Shown: in pieces, positions 38,413-48,056 of the stretch
How positions within the stretch are numbered: position 1 is the first letter of the stretch
Layout of the letters: each line of letters starts with the position of its first letter
Assembly: GCF_009428905.1 (NCBI RefSeq)
Contig: NZ_WHYR01000010.1
Location: 20,604-84,603, forward strand
From: Desulfofundulus thermobenzoicus
Lineage (GTDB): Bacteria > Bacillota > Desulfotomaculia > Desulfotomaculales > Desulfovirgulaceae
DNA length: 64,000 bases
Reading direction: 5' to 3'
Made by a program: the position numbers and the translations under genes
The notes under the pieces: model-generated
Databases searched by the model: none
The model's input: only the letters and a program-made list of their open reading frames with translations
Told to the model about the DNA's origin: nothing

Positions 38413-39541
38413 GGTGATAATCATCGGCGGCGGCGTTACCGGTTGCTCCATCGCCTACCATCTGGCCGCCCGGGGCATGCGGGACGTGGCCGTCCTGGAA
38501 CGGGCCTACCTCACCTCCGGGGCCACCGGCCGCTGCGGGGCGGGTTTTCGCCACCAGTGGGGCACCAGAACCAACTGCCTGCTGGCCAAACACGCCATCG
38601 CCAAACTGGAAAACCTGGCTGAAGAGCTGGCATACCCCGGCGGGGTGGAAATTAAACAGGAAGGTTACCTGATCCTGGCCTATACCCCCAAAATGGTGGA
38701 CCAGTTCAAGAAAAATCTGGCCCTGCAGAAAAGCCTGGGCATCGATTCCCGCTGGGTAACCCCGCAGGAAGCCCGGGAAATCGTCCCCTTTTTAAACACG
38801 GAAGGACTCCTGGGAGCCACCTTTTGCGGCAAGGACGGCCACGCCAACCCCTTCAAGGTCACCGATGCCTATGCCCGGGCGGCCCGGCGGCTGGGCGTGA
38901 AAATCCATACTTATACTGAAGTCAAGGATATTAAAATCGAGGGCTCTTTAAAAACCGTCGTCACCAACCGGGAGACCTTCCAGGCTCCCGTAGTGGTCAA
39001 TGCCGCCGGCGGCCACGCCGCGGACATCGGCCGCATGGTGGGGGTGGACCTGCCTATTGTCCCGGAAAGGCACCAGATCCTGGTCACCGAGCCGGTGGAA
39101 CCTCTTTTGGGTCCCATGATCATGTGTTTCTACCATAACATCTACTGCCAGCAGTCCCCCCACGGCAGCTTCATCATGGGCCTGGGAGACCCCAATGAAC
39201 CAAAGGAATACAACCTGCGCTCCAGCTGGCAGTTCCTGACCCGGATGGCCCAAAAGGCGGTGTACCTCCTGCCGTTGCTGAAAGACCTGCGGGTGGTGCG
39301 GCAGTGGGCCGGCGTGTACGACATGAGCCCCGACCGCCAGCCGGTGCTGGGGGAGGTGCCGGAAGTGCCGGGCTTTTACTTGGCCGCCGGCTTCTCCGGA
39401 CACGGTTTCATGATTGCTCCCATGACGGGGCAATTATTGGCCGAAATGATCCTGGGAGAGCCCACCACCCTGCCCGTGGACATGTTCAGCCTCTCCCGCT
39501 TTAACACCGGGGACCTGTTCATCGAACCCTCGGTGGTTTAA
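38399..39541 (+). CDS. FAD-dependent amino acid dehydrogenase catalytic subunit (DAO family)
   Basis: 380 residues from the ATG at 38399, which has AGGAGGTG 6 bases upstream. It is a D-amino-acid-oxidase-fold flavoprotein with EVIIIGGGVTGCSIAYHLA, YLTSGATGRCGAGFR, the substrate-domain core, and the C-terminal GFYLAAGFSGHGFMIAPM. It resembles HcnC, sarcosine oxidase beta and the proline dehydrogenase beta subunit. Beside a P5C-type aldehyde dehydrogenase, proline or hydroxyproline is the most likely substrate. That choice is inference. Confidence 0.9.
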   Translation: MNRHEVIIIGGGVTGCSIAYHLAARGMRDVAVLERAYLTSGATGRCGAGFRHQWGTRTNCLLAKHAIAKLENLAEELAYPGGVEIKQEGYLILAYTPKMVDQFKKNLALQKSLGIDSRWVTPQEAREIVPFLNTEGLLGATFCGKDGHANPFKVTDAYARAARRLGVKIHTYTEVKDIKIEGSLKTVVTNRETFQAPVVVNAAGGHAADIGRMVGVDLPIVPERHQILVTEPVEPLLGPMIMCFYHNIYCQQSPHGSFIMGLGDPNEPKEYNLRSSWQFLTRMAQKAVYLLPLLKDLRVVRQWAGVYDMSPDRQPVLGEVPEVPGFYLAAGFSGHGFMIAPMTGQLLAEMILGEPTTLPVDMFSLSRFNTGDLFIEPSVV

Positions 39542-39570
39542 ACCCTACTTTCGAAAGGAGTGGGAAAGCC

Positions 39571-41118
39571 ATGCTCATGCCCTTTAAAAACGAACCTTTA
39601 ACAGACTTCTCCAGGGAAGAGAACCGCCAGCAAATGCTTGCGGCCATCGGCATGGTGCGCAGCCGCCTGGGCCGGGATTACCCGCTGATCATCGGCGGAA
39701 AAGAAATCTTTACAGATGAAAAAATTACTTCCATCAACCCTTCCCGCCACAACGAAGTGATCGGCCGGGTATCCCGGGCCGACCGGGCGCTGGCCCAGCA
39801 GGCCCTGGAAAAAGCAATGGAAGCCTTTAAAACCTGGCGGCAGGTGCCCCCGGAGGCCCGGGCCCGCTGCCTGTTCAAAGCGGCAGCCATCATGCGCCGG
39901 CGCAAACACGAACTTTCCGCCTGGATGGTCCTGGAAGCGGGCAAAAACTGGGCCGAAGCCGACGCCGATACCGCCGAGGCCATCGACTTCCTGGAGTTTT
40001 ACGGCCGGGAAATGATCCGCCTGGCCGAGCCCCGGCCGGTTACCCCTTACCCCGGGGAAGAAAACACCCTGGAATACCTGCCCCTGGGTGTGGGGGTGGT
40101 CATACCCCCCTGGAACTTCCCCCTGGCCATCCTCACCGGCACCACCGTGGGGCCGGTGGTGGCCGGCAACACCGTCGTTCTAAAACCGGCCAGCAACACA
40201 CCGGTCACCGGCTATATGTTCATGGAAGTAATGCGGGAAGCCGGGATTCCCGAGGGGGTAATCAACTTTGTGCCCGGCAGCGGCAGTGAAATAGGCGATT
40301 TCCTGGTGGGCCACCCCCTGGTGCACTTCATCAATTTCACCGGCTCCAAAGATGTGGGCCTGCACATCAACAGCCTGGCCGCCCAGATTGCCCCCGGCCA
40401 GCAGTGGATCAAGCGGGTGGCCGCCGAAATGGGCGGCAAGGATGCCATTATCATTGACGACGAAAGTGACCTGGATGAGGCAATGGCCGGTGTAATTACT
40501 TCGGCCTTCGGCTTTTCCGGCCAGAAGTGTTCGGCCTGCTCCCGGCTGATTGTGGTGGGGGAAGCCTACCGGCCGGTGCTGGAAAAGCTGGCTGCCGGGG
40601 TGGCCGCCCTGAAGGTGGGCCCGGCGGAGGAATATGGAGTGAACCTGGGGCCGGTCATTGATCAGGCCTCCTATAACAAGATCACCGGCTACCTGCAAAC
40701 CGGCCGTTCGGAGGCCAGGCTCTTAACCGGCGGCCGCAGCGACGATTCCGGGGGATACTTTATCTGGCCCACGGTTTTCGCCGACGTACCCCCCACGGCC
40801 CGCATCGCCCGGGAAGAAATCTTCGGCCCCGTGCTGGCGGTTATTCCCGCCCGGAACTTCCAGGAGGCCATTGACATGGCCAACGATACGGAATACGGCC
40901 TCACCGGAGGCGTTTACTCCAGAAACCGCGCCCACCTGGAATTGGCCCGGCGGGAATTCCACGTGGGCAACCTGTACTTCAACCGCAAGTGCACCGGCGC
41001 CCTGGTGGGGGTGCAGCCCTTCGGCGGTTTCAAAATGTCCGGTACCAACTCCAAGGCGGGCGGCAGGGATTACCTGAAACTGTTCATGCAGTCCAAATCC
41101 ATCGCCGAGCGTTTTTAG
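39571..41118 (+). CDS. L-glutamate gamma-semialdehyde (P5C) dehydrogenase
   Basis: 515 residues, the usual length of stand-alone P5C dehydrogenases (RocA/PruA). It has [24 protein letters not shown], the [12 protein letters not shown] glutamate motif, [11 protein letters not shown] with catalytic Cys near residue 317, and [10 protein letters not shown]. The whole-length match to the RocA branch, including the N-terminal [10 protein letters not shown] block, argues for oxidation of glutamate semialdehyde from proline breakdown to glutamate with NAD. GAAAGGAG lies upstream. It is the last gene of the dehydrogenase operon and converges with the activator gene, 7 bases away. Confidence 0.92.
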   Translation: MLMPFKNEPLTDFSREENRQQMLAAIGMVRSRLGRDYPLIIGGKEIFTDEKITSINPSRHNEVIGRVSRADRALAQQALEKAMEAFKTWRQVPPEARARCLFKAAAIMRRRKHELSAWMVLEAGKNWAEADADTAEAIDFLEFYGREMIRLAEPRPVTPYPGEENTLEYLPLGVGVVIPPWNFPLAILTGTTVGPVVAGNTVVLKPASNTPVTGYMFMEVMREAGIPEGVINFVPGSGSEIGDFLVGHPLVHFINFTGSKDVGLHINSLAAQIAPGQQWIKRVAAEMGGKDAIIIDDESDLDEAMAGVITSAFGFSGQKCSACSRLIVVGEAYRPVLEKLAAGVAALKVGPAEEYGVNLGPVIDQASYNKITGYLQTGRSEARLLTGGRSDDSGGYFIWPTVFADVPPTARIAREEIFGPVLAVIPARNFQEAIDMANDTEYGLTGGVYSRNRAHLELARREFHVGNLYFNRKCTGALVGVQPFGGFKMSGTNSKAGGRDYLKLFMQSKSIAERF

Positions 41119-41125
41119 ACCCGGG

Positions 41126-42748
41126 CTATTTTTGCTGGCTGCCGAACCGCTTGTTGCCTTTCAGAAGGCCCAGGCGGTTCATTTTATAATACAGGGTGCT
41201 GCGGGGCACCCCCAGGATGCGGGCGGTAACGGTGCGGTTGCCGCCCGCATCCTTTAACGCCTTTAAAATTATCTCCCTTTCCGTGCGCTGGGCGGCGGCG
41301 GAGAGATCCGATGGGGCGGATTCCCGGGGGAGATCGTAGGTCAGGGCATGTTCCTGCAGGTATTTGGGCAGGTCCCTTTCCGTAATGACCTCCTTCTCGG
41401 CCAGCACCACCATTCTCTCCACAGTGTTTTTCAGTTCCCGCACGTTGCCGGGCCAGGAATAGGAGATGAGGGCGGCCACCACCCCCGGCTCCACCCGGCT
41501 GATATTCTTGCCGTAAAGCTGGCAGTATTCCTGCAAAAAATGGTAAATCAAACCGGGAATGTCGGAACGGCGCTCCCTCAGGGGCGGCATCTCCACGGAG
41601 ATGACATTTAAACGATAATACAGATCCTCCCGGAATTCTCCGGAGTTGACCATTTCTTCCAGTGGGCGGTTGGTGGCGGCGATGATGCGAATATTCACAC
41701 TTACCGGCCTGGAACCACCCACCCGGTAAAAAACCCGTTCCTGCAGCACCCGCAGGAGTTTCACCTGCAGGTTCAGGGGCAATTCCCCAATCTCGTCCAG
41801 GAAGACGGTCCCCTCATTGGCCATTTCCAGCAGGCCCGGTTTTCCCCGGGGACCAGCCCCGGTGAAGGCGCCATGTTCATAACCAAAAATTTCACTTTCA
41901 AAAAGTTCGGTGGGAATGGCGCCGCAGTTCACCACCACAAAGGGTTTGCCGGCCCGGTCGCTGGCCTCGTGAATGGCCCGGGCCAGCACTTCCTTGCCCG
42001 TGCCGCTCTCGCCCCGGATCATGATAATGGCTTCGGTGGGGGCGGCCCGGCGCACCACGTCCACCACACTTTTCAACCGGGGGTGATGGCCGTATAATTT
42101 GCCAAAGGGATCCACCCTTTTGATTTCGTTCTTCTCAATGGCTTCCTTCAGGCATTTCACCTGGTAGCTGGCCCGGGACAGCGCCCTGTTCAGCTGAATT
42201 ACTTCCGTGACATCCTTTTCCGCCGAAACTCCCCCGATCACCCGGCCATCCCGGCGGATGGGCAGAGAGTTAATTAACACATGGGTATCGCTGCGGGGCT
42301 GATGGTACTCGGCGTATACCTCCCGGTCCTCCCGGCGCACACGGGTTACCACCAGATTGGTGAAAAAATTGTGTATGGAACGTCCCAGTATATCGGCGCA
42401 TTTGATCCCGTAAAGCAGCTCGGCCTTGCGGTTCCAGCCCATCACATTTTCCTGGTTGTCGATCATACAGATGACATCGTCGGTTACCCCCAGCACGGCC
42501 GAAAGGGTGGCCTCCGTATCCCGGATAATGTCCACCAGCCGTTCCACCACCTGCTCCAGAACCAGCACTCCCAGCGGCTTCCCGGTGTCATCCACCACCA
42601 CCATGTTTTTCTCCCGCAAAGCCGGGATAATACCCAGTATGTGATGTTCCAGAATCTCTTCTCCCCGGCAGTCAAACCCGGTCAGGTCCGCCTCCGGGGA
42701 CGGTTCGGCGAGAAAATCCCGCACCAGCAGTTTTTTTTCCAGATACAT
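41126..42748 (-). CDS. Sigma-54-dependent activator with CBS-like, PAS, AAA+ and Fis domains
   Basis: 540 residues. Residues about 1-80 resemble one CBS repeat, about 85-190 a PAS sensor (VICMIDNQENVMGWNRKAE), about 215-455 the AAA+ domain with GESGTGKE, the sigma-54 contact GAFTGA, FLDEIGELP and the arginine fingers, and about 490-530 a Fis helix-turn-helix (NRTVTARILGVPRSTLYYK). Its start is 6 bases after livF, so it is the last gene of the liv operon. It faces the dehydrogenase operon, whose -24/-12 promoter it most likely activates. Its ligand is unknown. Confidence 0.92.
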   Translation of the reverse strand: MYLEKKLLVRDFLAEPSPEADLTGFDCRGEEILEHHILGIIPALREKNMVVVDDTGKPLGVLVLEQVVERLVDIIRDTEATLSAVLGVTDDVICMIDNQENVMGWNRKAELLYGIKCADILGRSIHNFFTNLVVTRVRREDREVYAEYHQPRSDTHVLINSLPIRRDGRVIGGVSAEKDVTEVIQLNRALSRASYQVKCLKEAIEKNEIKRVDPFGKLYGHHPRLKSVVDVVRRAAPTEAIIMIRGESGTGKEVLARAIHEASDRAGKPFVVVNCGAIPTELFESEIFGYEHGAFTGAGPRGKPGLLEMANEGTVFLDEIGELPLNLQVKLLRVLQERVFYRVGGSRPVSVNIRIIAATNRPLEEMVNSGEFREDLYYRLNVISVEMPPLRERRSDIPGLIYHFLQEYCQLYGKNISRVEPGVVAALISYSWPGNVRELKNTVERMVVLAEKEVITERDLPKYLQEHALTYDLPRESAPSDLSAAAQRTEREIILKALKDAGGNRTVTARILGVPRSTLYYKMNRLGLLKGNKRFGSQQK

Positions 42749-42754
42749 GGCAGA

Positions 42755-43459
42755 TCAATCTCCCAGATAGGCCTTTTTAACCTCCGGATTTTTCATTAAT
42801 TCCCCGGCAGGACCGGATATGGTAATCTCCCCCGTCTGCAGAACGTAGGCCCGGTGGGAAATGGACAGGGCCATATGGGCATTCTGTTCCACCAGCAAAA
42901 TGGTGGTGCCGGTCTGGTTGATTTCTTTAATTATCGCAAAGACTTCCCGCACCAGAAGGGGTGCTAAGCCCATGGAGGGCTCATCCAACAAAAGCAATTC
43001 CGGACGGGACATTAAAGCCCGCCCCATGGCCAGCATCTGTTGTTCCCCGCCGCTAAGGGTGCCGGCCAGCTGGTTTTTGCGCTCGGCCAGCCGGGGAAAA
43101 CGGGCAAAAACCCTTTCCAGGCCGGCTTTCACTTCCCCCCGGCTGCGGCAGGTATAGGCACCCATTTCCAGGTTTTCCATCACCGTCATGCGGGAAAAGA
43201 CGCGCCTGCCCTCGGGTACCTGGGTCAAACCAAGCTCCACCACTTTATAGGGGGGCAGCTTGCTGATCTCCTTTCCCCGGTATTTGATCTGGCCCCTTTT
43301 GGGGCGCAGCAGTCCGGAAATGGTGCGCAGGGTGGTGCTCTTACCGGCACCGTTGGCCCCGATCAGGGACACCACTTCCCCCTCTTCTACGGAAAAAGAT
43401 ATGCCCTTTAAGGCTTCAATCACACCATAGGCCACGCACAGATCCTTAACTTCCAGCAA
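42755..43459 (-). CDS. livF: Branched-chain amino acid ABC transporter ATP-binding protein LivF
   Basis: 234 residues with Walker A GANGAGKST, signature LSGGEQQMLAMGRAL, Walker B LLLLDEPSMGLAP and the LivF-type ending ILLVEQNAHMALSI. It energises uptake with LivG. It sits between livG and the sigma-54 activator in one operon. The start is a TTG or neighbouring CTG after AAAGGGAG. The real substrate may be another amino acid, given the proline-type catabolic operon next door. Confidence 0.94.
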   Translation of the reverse strand: MLEVKDLCVAYGVIEALKGISFSVEEGEVVSLIGANGAGKSTTLRTISGLLRPKRGQIKYRGKEISKLPPYKVVELGLTQVPEGRRVFSRMTVMENLEMGAYTCRSRGEVKAGLERVFARFPRLAERKNQLAGTLSGGEQQMLAMGRALMSRPELLLLDEPSMGLAPLLVREVFAIIKEINQTGTTILLVEQNAHMALSISHRAYVLQTGEITISGPAGELMKNPEVKKAYLGD

Positions 43460-43537
43460 CTCCCTTTACACATCCTTCCTTGAGGCTCCACCGCGACAAT
43501 CCCCCGGCCATTGGCCCCGCCGTCAACAAGAAACAAA

Positions 43538-44302
43538 TCAAATATCCTTCCCCAGATAGGCCTCAATCACCGCCGGGTCTTCCTGTACCCGGGCGGGGGT
43601 TCCATCGGCTATTTTCCTGCCGTAGTCCAGCACCGCCACCCGGTCGGCCAGGCTCATGACAAATTTCATATCGTGCTCCACCAGGAAGATGGTAATCCCC
43701 ATATCCCGGATGCGGCGGACCATCCGGGACAGGTCCTGCTTTTCCTGGGGATTCATCCCGGCCGCAGGCTCATCCAGCAAGAGCAGGGAAGGCTCGGTGG
43801 CCAGCGCCCGGGCAATCTCCAGCCTCCTCTGTTCACCGTAGGAAAGGTTTCTGGCCAGATCTTCCACCCTGGCGGAAAGGCCCATGAAATCAAGCAATTC
43901 CCTTGACCGTTCAACAATCCCCCGCTCCTCGGCCCTGACCCCACCCAGGGGTAAAACGGCTCCCCAAAACCCGGCCCTGGTACGGCAGTGCCGGCCGATT
44001 TTCACATTATCTATTACGGATAAATTGCCAAAGAGACGGATGTTTTGAAAGGTGCGGGCAATGCCCAGGGCGGTAATCTGGTAAGAGCGCAGGCCGTTTA
44101 TTTTTTTACCCTTAAAGAATATCTCACCGGCGGTGGGGGGATAAATGCCCGTGATCAGGTTGAAGATGGTACTTTTCCCGGCACCATTGGGGCCAATTAA
44201 AGCCCGGATTTCCCCCGTCTCAATGGACAGATCCACATCGTCCACGGCGGCCAGTCCCCCGAACCGGATGCTTAAACCTTTTAACTCCAGAATTGCCCCC
44301 AT
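43538..44302 (-). CDS. livG: Branched-chain amino acid ABC transporter ATP-binding protein LivG
   Basis: 254 residues with GPNGAGKST, signature [28 protein letters not shown] and [17 protein letters not shown]. The insertion between Walker A and signature ([12 protein letters not shown]) and the BCA_ABC_TP-like C-terminus are typical of LivG. It follows livM by 68 bases and precedes livF by 78 bases. Confidence 0.94.
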   Translation of the reverse strand: MGAILELKGLSIRFGGLAAVDDVDLSIETGEIRALIGPNGAGKSTIFNLITGIYPPTAGEIFFKGKKINGLRSYQITALGIARTFQNIRLFGNLSVIDNVKIGRHCRTRAGFWGAVLPLGGVRAEERGIVERSRELLDFMGLSARVEDLARNLSYGEQRRLEIARALATEPSLLLLDEPAAGMNPQEKQDLSRMVRRIRDMGITIFLVEHDMKFVMSLADRVAVLDYGRKIADGTPARVQEDPAVIEAYLGKDI

Positions 44303-44370
44303 ATTTCCTCCTGAATTTCTTATGGCTTAATGGATCCTGTGTCCGGATCTCCAGATGGCTTTGTCCGTCT

Positions 44371-45255
44371 TTAACCGCCGACGGCGGTGGCTTTTTGCTT
44401 TCTGCGCCGGATCAACCGGCGGAAATTGACCCCGCCCAACAGACCGTGGGGACGGAAAATCATCATCAACACCAGGAGCAGGCCGTAAATCATCATGCGG
44501 TACTCCTGAACGAAACGCAGGAATTCCGGGGCCAGGGTGAGTATGGTGGTACCCACTATGGTGCCGGGAATACTACCCAGCCCGCCCAGGACCACAAAGT
44601 TGAGAATTTCAAAGGACTTCATAAAACCAAAGTCGTTGGGGTTTAAGTATTGCAGCAGGTGGGCGTAAAAGGCCCCACCAACCCCGGCTAAAAAACAACC
44701 GATGCCGAAGGCCTGTACCTTGTACCACATGGCATTGATGCCCATGGCCTCGGCGGCAATTTCATCTTCCCGGATGGCCTGCAGCGCCCGGCCGAAACGG
44801 GAATTTTCCAGGCAGGTCATGGCCAGCACGGCCAGAACAACCACCACGGTCACGTTGATCAAATTGGCTTCCCGGGGGATGGCCGCCAGACCGATGGCGC
44901 CTCCGGTAATTTTCATGTTCGTGAAGGCCACCCGCACGATTTCACCGAACCCCAGGGTGGCAATGCCCAGGTAATCACCGGTAAGTTTTAAAACGGGTAT
45001 GCCCAGTAAAACCCCAAAAAAAGCTGCCACCAGACCACCCAAAATCAAACTGGGAATAAAGGGCAGGTGGTAATTTCTGGTGAGAATGGCCGCCGTATAG
45101 GCACCGATGCTTAAAAAGGCGGCGTGCCCGAAGGTGAGCTGTCCGCACAGGCCGGTGATTAAATTCAAACCCAGGGCGGCAATGATATATATGCCCACCA
45201 GGATGAGCACCTGCTGGTAATAAGGGTCGATTATACTGGAAAGCCACTGTTCCAT
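44371..45255 (-). CDS. livM: Branched-chain amino acid ABC transporter permease LivM
   Basis: 294 residues with about eight membrane helices. It has the LivM pattern: LNLITGLCGQLTFGHAAF, LKLTGDYLGIATLGFGEI and FGRALQAIREDEIAAEAMGIN (coupling loop), and ends in a basic tail. It pairs with LivH, whose stop is 7 bases before the livM start. Confidence 0.94.
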   Translation of the reverse strand: MEQWLSSIIDPYYQQVLILVGIYIIAALGLNLITGLCGQLTFGHAAFLSIGAYTAAILTRNYHLPFIPSLILGGLVAAFFGVLLGIPVLKLTGDYLGIATLGFGEIVRVAFTNMKITGGAIGLAAIPREANLINVTVVVVLAVLAMTCLENSRFGRALQAIREDEIAAEAMGINAMWYKVQAFGIGCFLAGVGGAFYAHLLQYLNPNDFGFMKSFEILNFVVLGGLGSIPGTIVGTTILTLAPEFLRFVQEYRMMIYGLLLVLMMIFRPHGLLGGVNFRRLIRRRKQKATAVGG

Positions 45256-45262
45256 GGGTCCC

Positions 45263-46135
45263 CTACACCTTCCTCTGTATGGGCCGCCCCAGCAATCCGG
45301 TGGGCCTGACCAGCAAGATGATAATGAGCAGGGTAAAGGCTATGGCGTCCTTATAGGTGGAAAAACCGGCGGCCACGCCGAATACTTCGGCCAGACCCAG
45401 GAGCATCCCGCCCAGCATGGCCCCGGGTATATTGCCGATGCCGCCCAGCACCGCCGCCACAAAGGCTTTTAAACCGGCCATAACGCCCATATAGGGGGAA
45501 ACGGAGTTGAAGTAAATGCCCACCAGCACCCCGCCGGCCGCGGCCAGGGCGGAACCAATGGCAAAAGTAAAGGAAATCACCCGGTTGATGTTAATGCCCA
45601 TGAGACTGGCCGTATCGTAATCCTCGGAGGCCGCCCGCATGGCCTTGCCGATTTTGGTATACCTGACAATAAGCTGCAGGCCGATCATCAAAATCACTGA
45701 AACCAGCAGAATGATCACCTGTATGCTGGATACCTCCAGGGGCCCGGCCTTTAAAGGCGTATTATTCAAGACGGTGGGAAAACCCGTGGGCTGGGGTCCC
45801 TTCAACAAGGTCATAAAGGTTTCCAGAAAAATGGATACCCCGATGGTGCTGATGAGCAGGTTCAACCGTGAGGCACGGCGCAAAGGACGGTAGGCCACCC
45901 GCTCGATGGTTATACCCAGAACCACACAGGCCAGCATGGCCGTGGCCAGGGTGAGAAAAAAATTATGATGAAAGAGGCCTACGGCTGCTATCCCGATAAA
46001 GGCGCCGATCATGTAGATATCGCCATGGGCAAAGTTAATCAGCTGGATAATCCCGTAAACCATGGTATAACCCAGGGCAATCAGGGCGTAGGTGGCCCCC
46101 AGGGTCAGCCCGTTGATTATTTGCTGCAGTAACAT
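45263..46135 (-). CDS. livH: Branched-chain amino acid ABC transporter permease LivH
   Basis: 290 residues with about eight membrane helices. Family segments are LINFAHGDIYMIGAF, RVAYRPLRRASRLN, and the coupling loop GKAMRAASEDYDTASLMGIN. The start ATG lies after a hairpin that separates livK from livH, a common way to lower permease expression relative to the binding protein. Confidence 0.95.
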   Translation of the reverse strand: MLLQQIINGLTLGATYALIALGYTMVYGIIQLINFAHGDIYMIGAFIGIAAVGLFHHNFFLTLATAMLACVVLGITIERVAYRPLRRASRLNLLISTIGVSIFLETFMTLLKGPQPTGFPTVLNNTPLKAGPLEVSSIQVIILLVSVILMIGLQLIVRYTKIGKAMRAASEDYDTASLMGININRVISFTFAIGSALAAAGGVLVGIYFNSVSPYMGVMAGLKAFVAAVLGGIGNIPGAMLGGMLLGLAEVFGVAAGFSTYKDAIAFTLLIIILLVRPTGLLGRPIQRKV

Positions 46136-46159
46136 AATTCCCTCCAGTGTTTAATTTGC

Positions 46160-46189
46160 GGTGGAACCGGGCGAAGGCCCGGTTCCACC
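46160..46189 (-). promoter_or_regulatory. livK-livH intercistronic hairpin
   Basis: GGTGGAACCGGGC (46160-46172) pairs perfectly with GCCCGGTTCCACC (46177-46189) around a GAAG loop (CTTC on the minus-strand RNA). No T-run follows. It probably stabilises the livK part of the message or partly stops transcription. Confidence 0.75.
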
Positions 46190-46198
46190 ATTGATAAA

Positions 46199-47410
46199 TC
46201 AGGATTGGGGCGCCTGGGTGGGCAGAGCCGCCTTGATGCTGAACTGCTGGTTCTTCACTTCCAGCAGGTATACGGGGCTCTTTACCGGCTCCCGGTTGGG
46301 CAGGAGGGTCAGGGTGCCGGAAACGCCGGCGTAATCCTTGGTTTTGGCCAGGGCGTCTTTAAACTTGGACGGATCGGTGCTGTTTGCTTCCTTCATGGCT
46401 TTGGCCAGCCACATCACCGCATCGTAACCCTGGGCGGAGAACATATCGGGCAGTTTGTTTTCATTGGCCGCCTTATATTTCTCGATAAACTCCTTGGTCT
46501 GGGGAGCGGCGTTGGCCGGGTCGGCCGCAAAACCGGTGTAGACCATGCTGCCTTCCACCGCTTCACCGCCCAGCTTCCAGAGCACCGGCGAAAGCAAACC
46601 ATCGCCGCCGGCCATCTTGAGGTTCAGGCCCTGCTTGCGCACTTCCTTCATAAACAAACCGCCCTCGGTGTAGTAGCCGGTAAAGATAATCCCGTCCGGT
46701 TTGGCCTGCTTGATCCGGGTCACCTGGGCGCTGAAGTCCTGGTCCCCGTCCTGAATGCTTTCCTCATCCACTATTTGGGCGTTGTTTTTGGCCAGGGCAC
46801 CTTTAAAGATGCCGGTCAGCCCGACGCTGTAATCGTTATTGGTGGAGGTAACTACAGCCACCTTTTTCCAACCCAGTTTATTGACCAGGTAGTCGGTTAC
46901 TGCCGGAGCGGCCACGGCGTCCAGCAGGGTATCCCGGAAAATGTAATCCCCGTTTTCCACCACACCCGGTCCCACGGCACCGGCCGAGAGGAGTACCACC
47001 TTATTCTGCTGGCAGATGGGCGCCGCCAGTTTGGTCTTGCCGGTGGTAGGGTCGCCCACAATGGCCACCACCCGGTCCTTGCTGATCATCTTTTGCACCA
47101 CGCTGGCCGCCTCCGAGAGCTTGCTGCCGTGGTCCGTCTCCACGATCTCAATCTTCTTACCCAGCACACCGCCCTGCTTGTTAATTTCCTCGGCAGCCAT
47201 TTTCATACCCTTCAAGGTTTCAATGCCGTAACTGGCCTCGTTACCGGTGAGGGCGCCCATAAAACCTATTTTAATAGTATCTCCTCCGGGGGGAGCGCTG
47301 CTTTGACTTTCCCCCCCGCTGGATTTGGTGGTCTGACCACCACAGCCGGCCGCCAGAACAAGCACCAGCAACACACTGAACAAAACCAGGGCCAATCTGT
47401 ACTTTTTCAA
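46199..47410 (-). CDS. livK: Amino acid ABC transporter substrate-binding lipoprotein (LivK type)
   Basis: 403 residues with a lipoprotein signal peptide ending in VLAAGC (Cys 23) and a Ser/Gly linker. The periplasmic-binding fold type I domain has IKIGFMGALTGNEASYG, the GDPTTGKTKLAAPICQQ and STNNDYSVG segments, and IIFTGYYTEGGLFMKEVR. It is the first gene of livKHMGF plus the activator. Ligand cannot be told apart between leucine/isoleucine/valine and other amino acids. Confidence 0.92.
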   Translation of the reverse strand: MKKYRLALVLFSVLLVLVLAAGCGGQTTKSSGGESQSSAPPGGDTIKIGFMGALTGNEASYGIETLKGMKMAAEEINKQGGVLGKKIEIVETDHGSKLSEAASVVQKMISKDRVVAIVGDPTTGKTKLAAPICQQNKVVLLSAGAVGPGVVENGDYIFRDTLLDAVAAPAVTDYLVNKLGWKKVAVVTSTNNDYSVGLTGIFKGALAKNNAQIVDEESIQDGDQDFSAQVTRIKQAKPDGIIFTGYYTEGGLFMKEVRKQGLNLKMAGGDGLLSPVLWKLGGEAVEGSMVYTGFAADPANAAPQTKEFIEKYKAANENKLPDMFSAQGYDAVMWLAKAMKEANSTDPSKFKDALAKTKDYAGVSGTLTLLPNREPVKSPVYLLEVKNQQFSIKAALPTQAPQS

Positions 47411-47659
47411 TTATCCTTACCCCCTTCTGAATCAATACCTGGAAACTTTTTTCTTTCCCGCAGACCTGTTATATATGCTTTCACCCCCTTTGTTTTCTGA
47501 AAATTCCATCTCGCATATAAACGAAGATATTCGATTGGCAAAGGCCAAAATCCTTTTCAAAAATCCGACAGGATGAAAATTTTTTATGTTTAAATATTTG
47601 AACAACGGAGTAAGCGAAAAACAAAAAGATTCGCCAGCGGGGAACACGGAAACGCCCCA

Positions 47660-47704
47660 ATAAAACGAAAAAGATCCGTCACCTCACCCGTGTTTTACGG
47701 ATCT
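47660..47704 (-). terminator. Terminator or attenuator in the livK leader
   Basis: AGATCCGT (47672-47679) pairs with ACGGATCT (47697-47704). On the minus strand the stem is followed by TTTTTCGTTTTATT. It ends a transcript of only about 100 bases if the promoter at 47770-47799 is used, and lies about 250 bases before livK. Confidence 0.65.
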
Positions 47705-47769
47705 TCCCTTGATCCCACCTGATTGAGACGCCGCTGTCTGCAGCCAGGCAGCACTTTTATTTACCATGT

Positions 47770-47799
47770 ATTTTAATCTCCGGGGCATCCGGTTGTCAA
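47770..47799 (-). promoter_or_regulatory. Candidate sigma-A promoter for the livK leader RNA
   Basis: On the minus strand TTGACA (47794-47799), an 18-base spacer and TAAAAT (47770-47775). It would start transcription near 47763, upstream of the terminator-like hairpin and livK. Confidence 0.5.
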
Positions 47800-48056
47800 C
47801 CATTTTTCACTCGACGGACATCCCGCCGGCGTACAAAAACTTATACAAAAAAGGTTACCGCAGGCACCATTCCGGCCGGACGGGCATGTCCCCAAAATGA
47901 GCCGTGTCTTTCGTAGAGGGGCCGAAATACCCGGCAATTCAATCTTCAGCAGTCAAAAATCAGGCGCAACAATCTGTGGCACCGGCGGCCCGCTTCCGGT
48001 TGAGCAGGGCAAGGAGCCGGAAGGTGCCCCAAAAAGTGTCAAAGGGCACCAGCGGT

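Larger units (their letters stand above)
47411..48056. other. Long leader region upstream of livK
   Basis: About 645 bases with no convincing protein gene. It holds a candidate promoter (47770-47799) and a terminator-like hairpin (47660-47704), both on the minus strand, listed separately. A 71-codon frame at 47432-47647 has no family features or ribosome site and is probably noise. A 7-bp stem just after trxB (GGTGCCC/GGGCACC) lacks a T-run. Confidence 0.5.

Noticed and set aside
47432..47647. A 71-codon open frame on the minus strand before livK
   Set aside because: No ribosome binding site, no family features and low-complexity AT-rich codons. It most likely belongs to the untranslated leader.
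47660..47763. T-box or amino-acid riboswitch in the livK leader
   Set aside because: The conserved antiterminator sequence of T-boxes (AGGGTGGNACCGCG) is absent and no known aptamer core was recognised.
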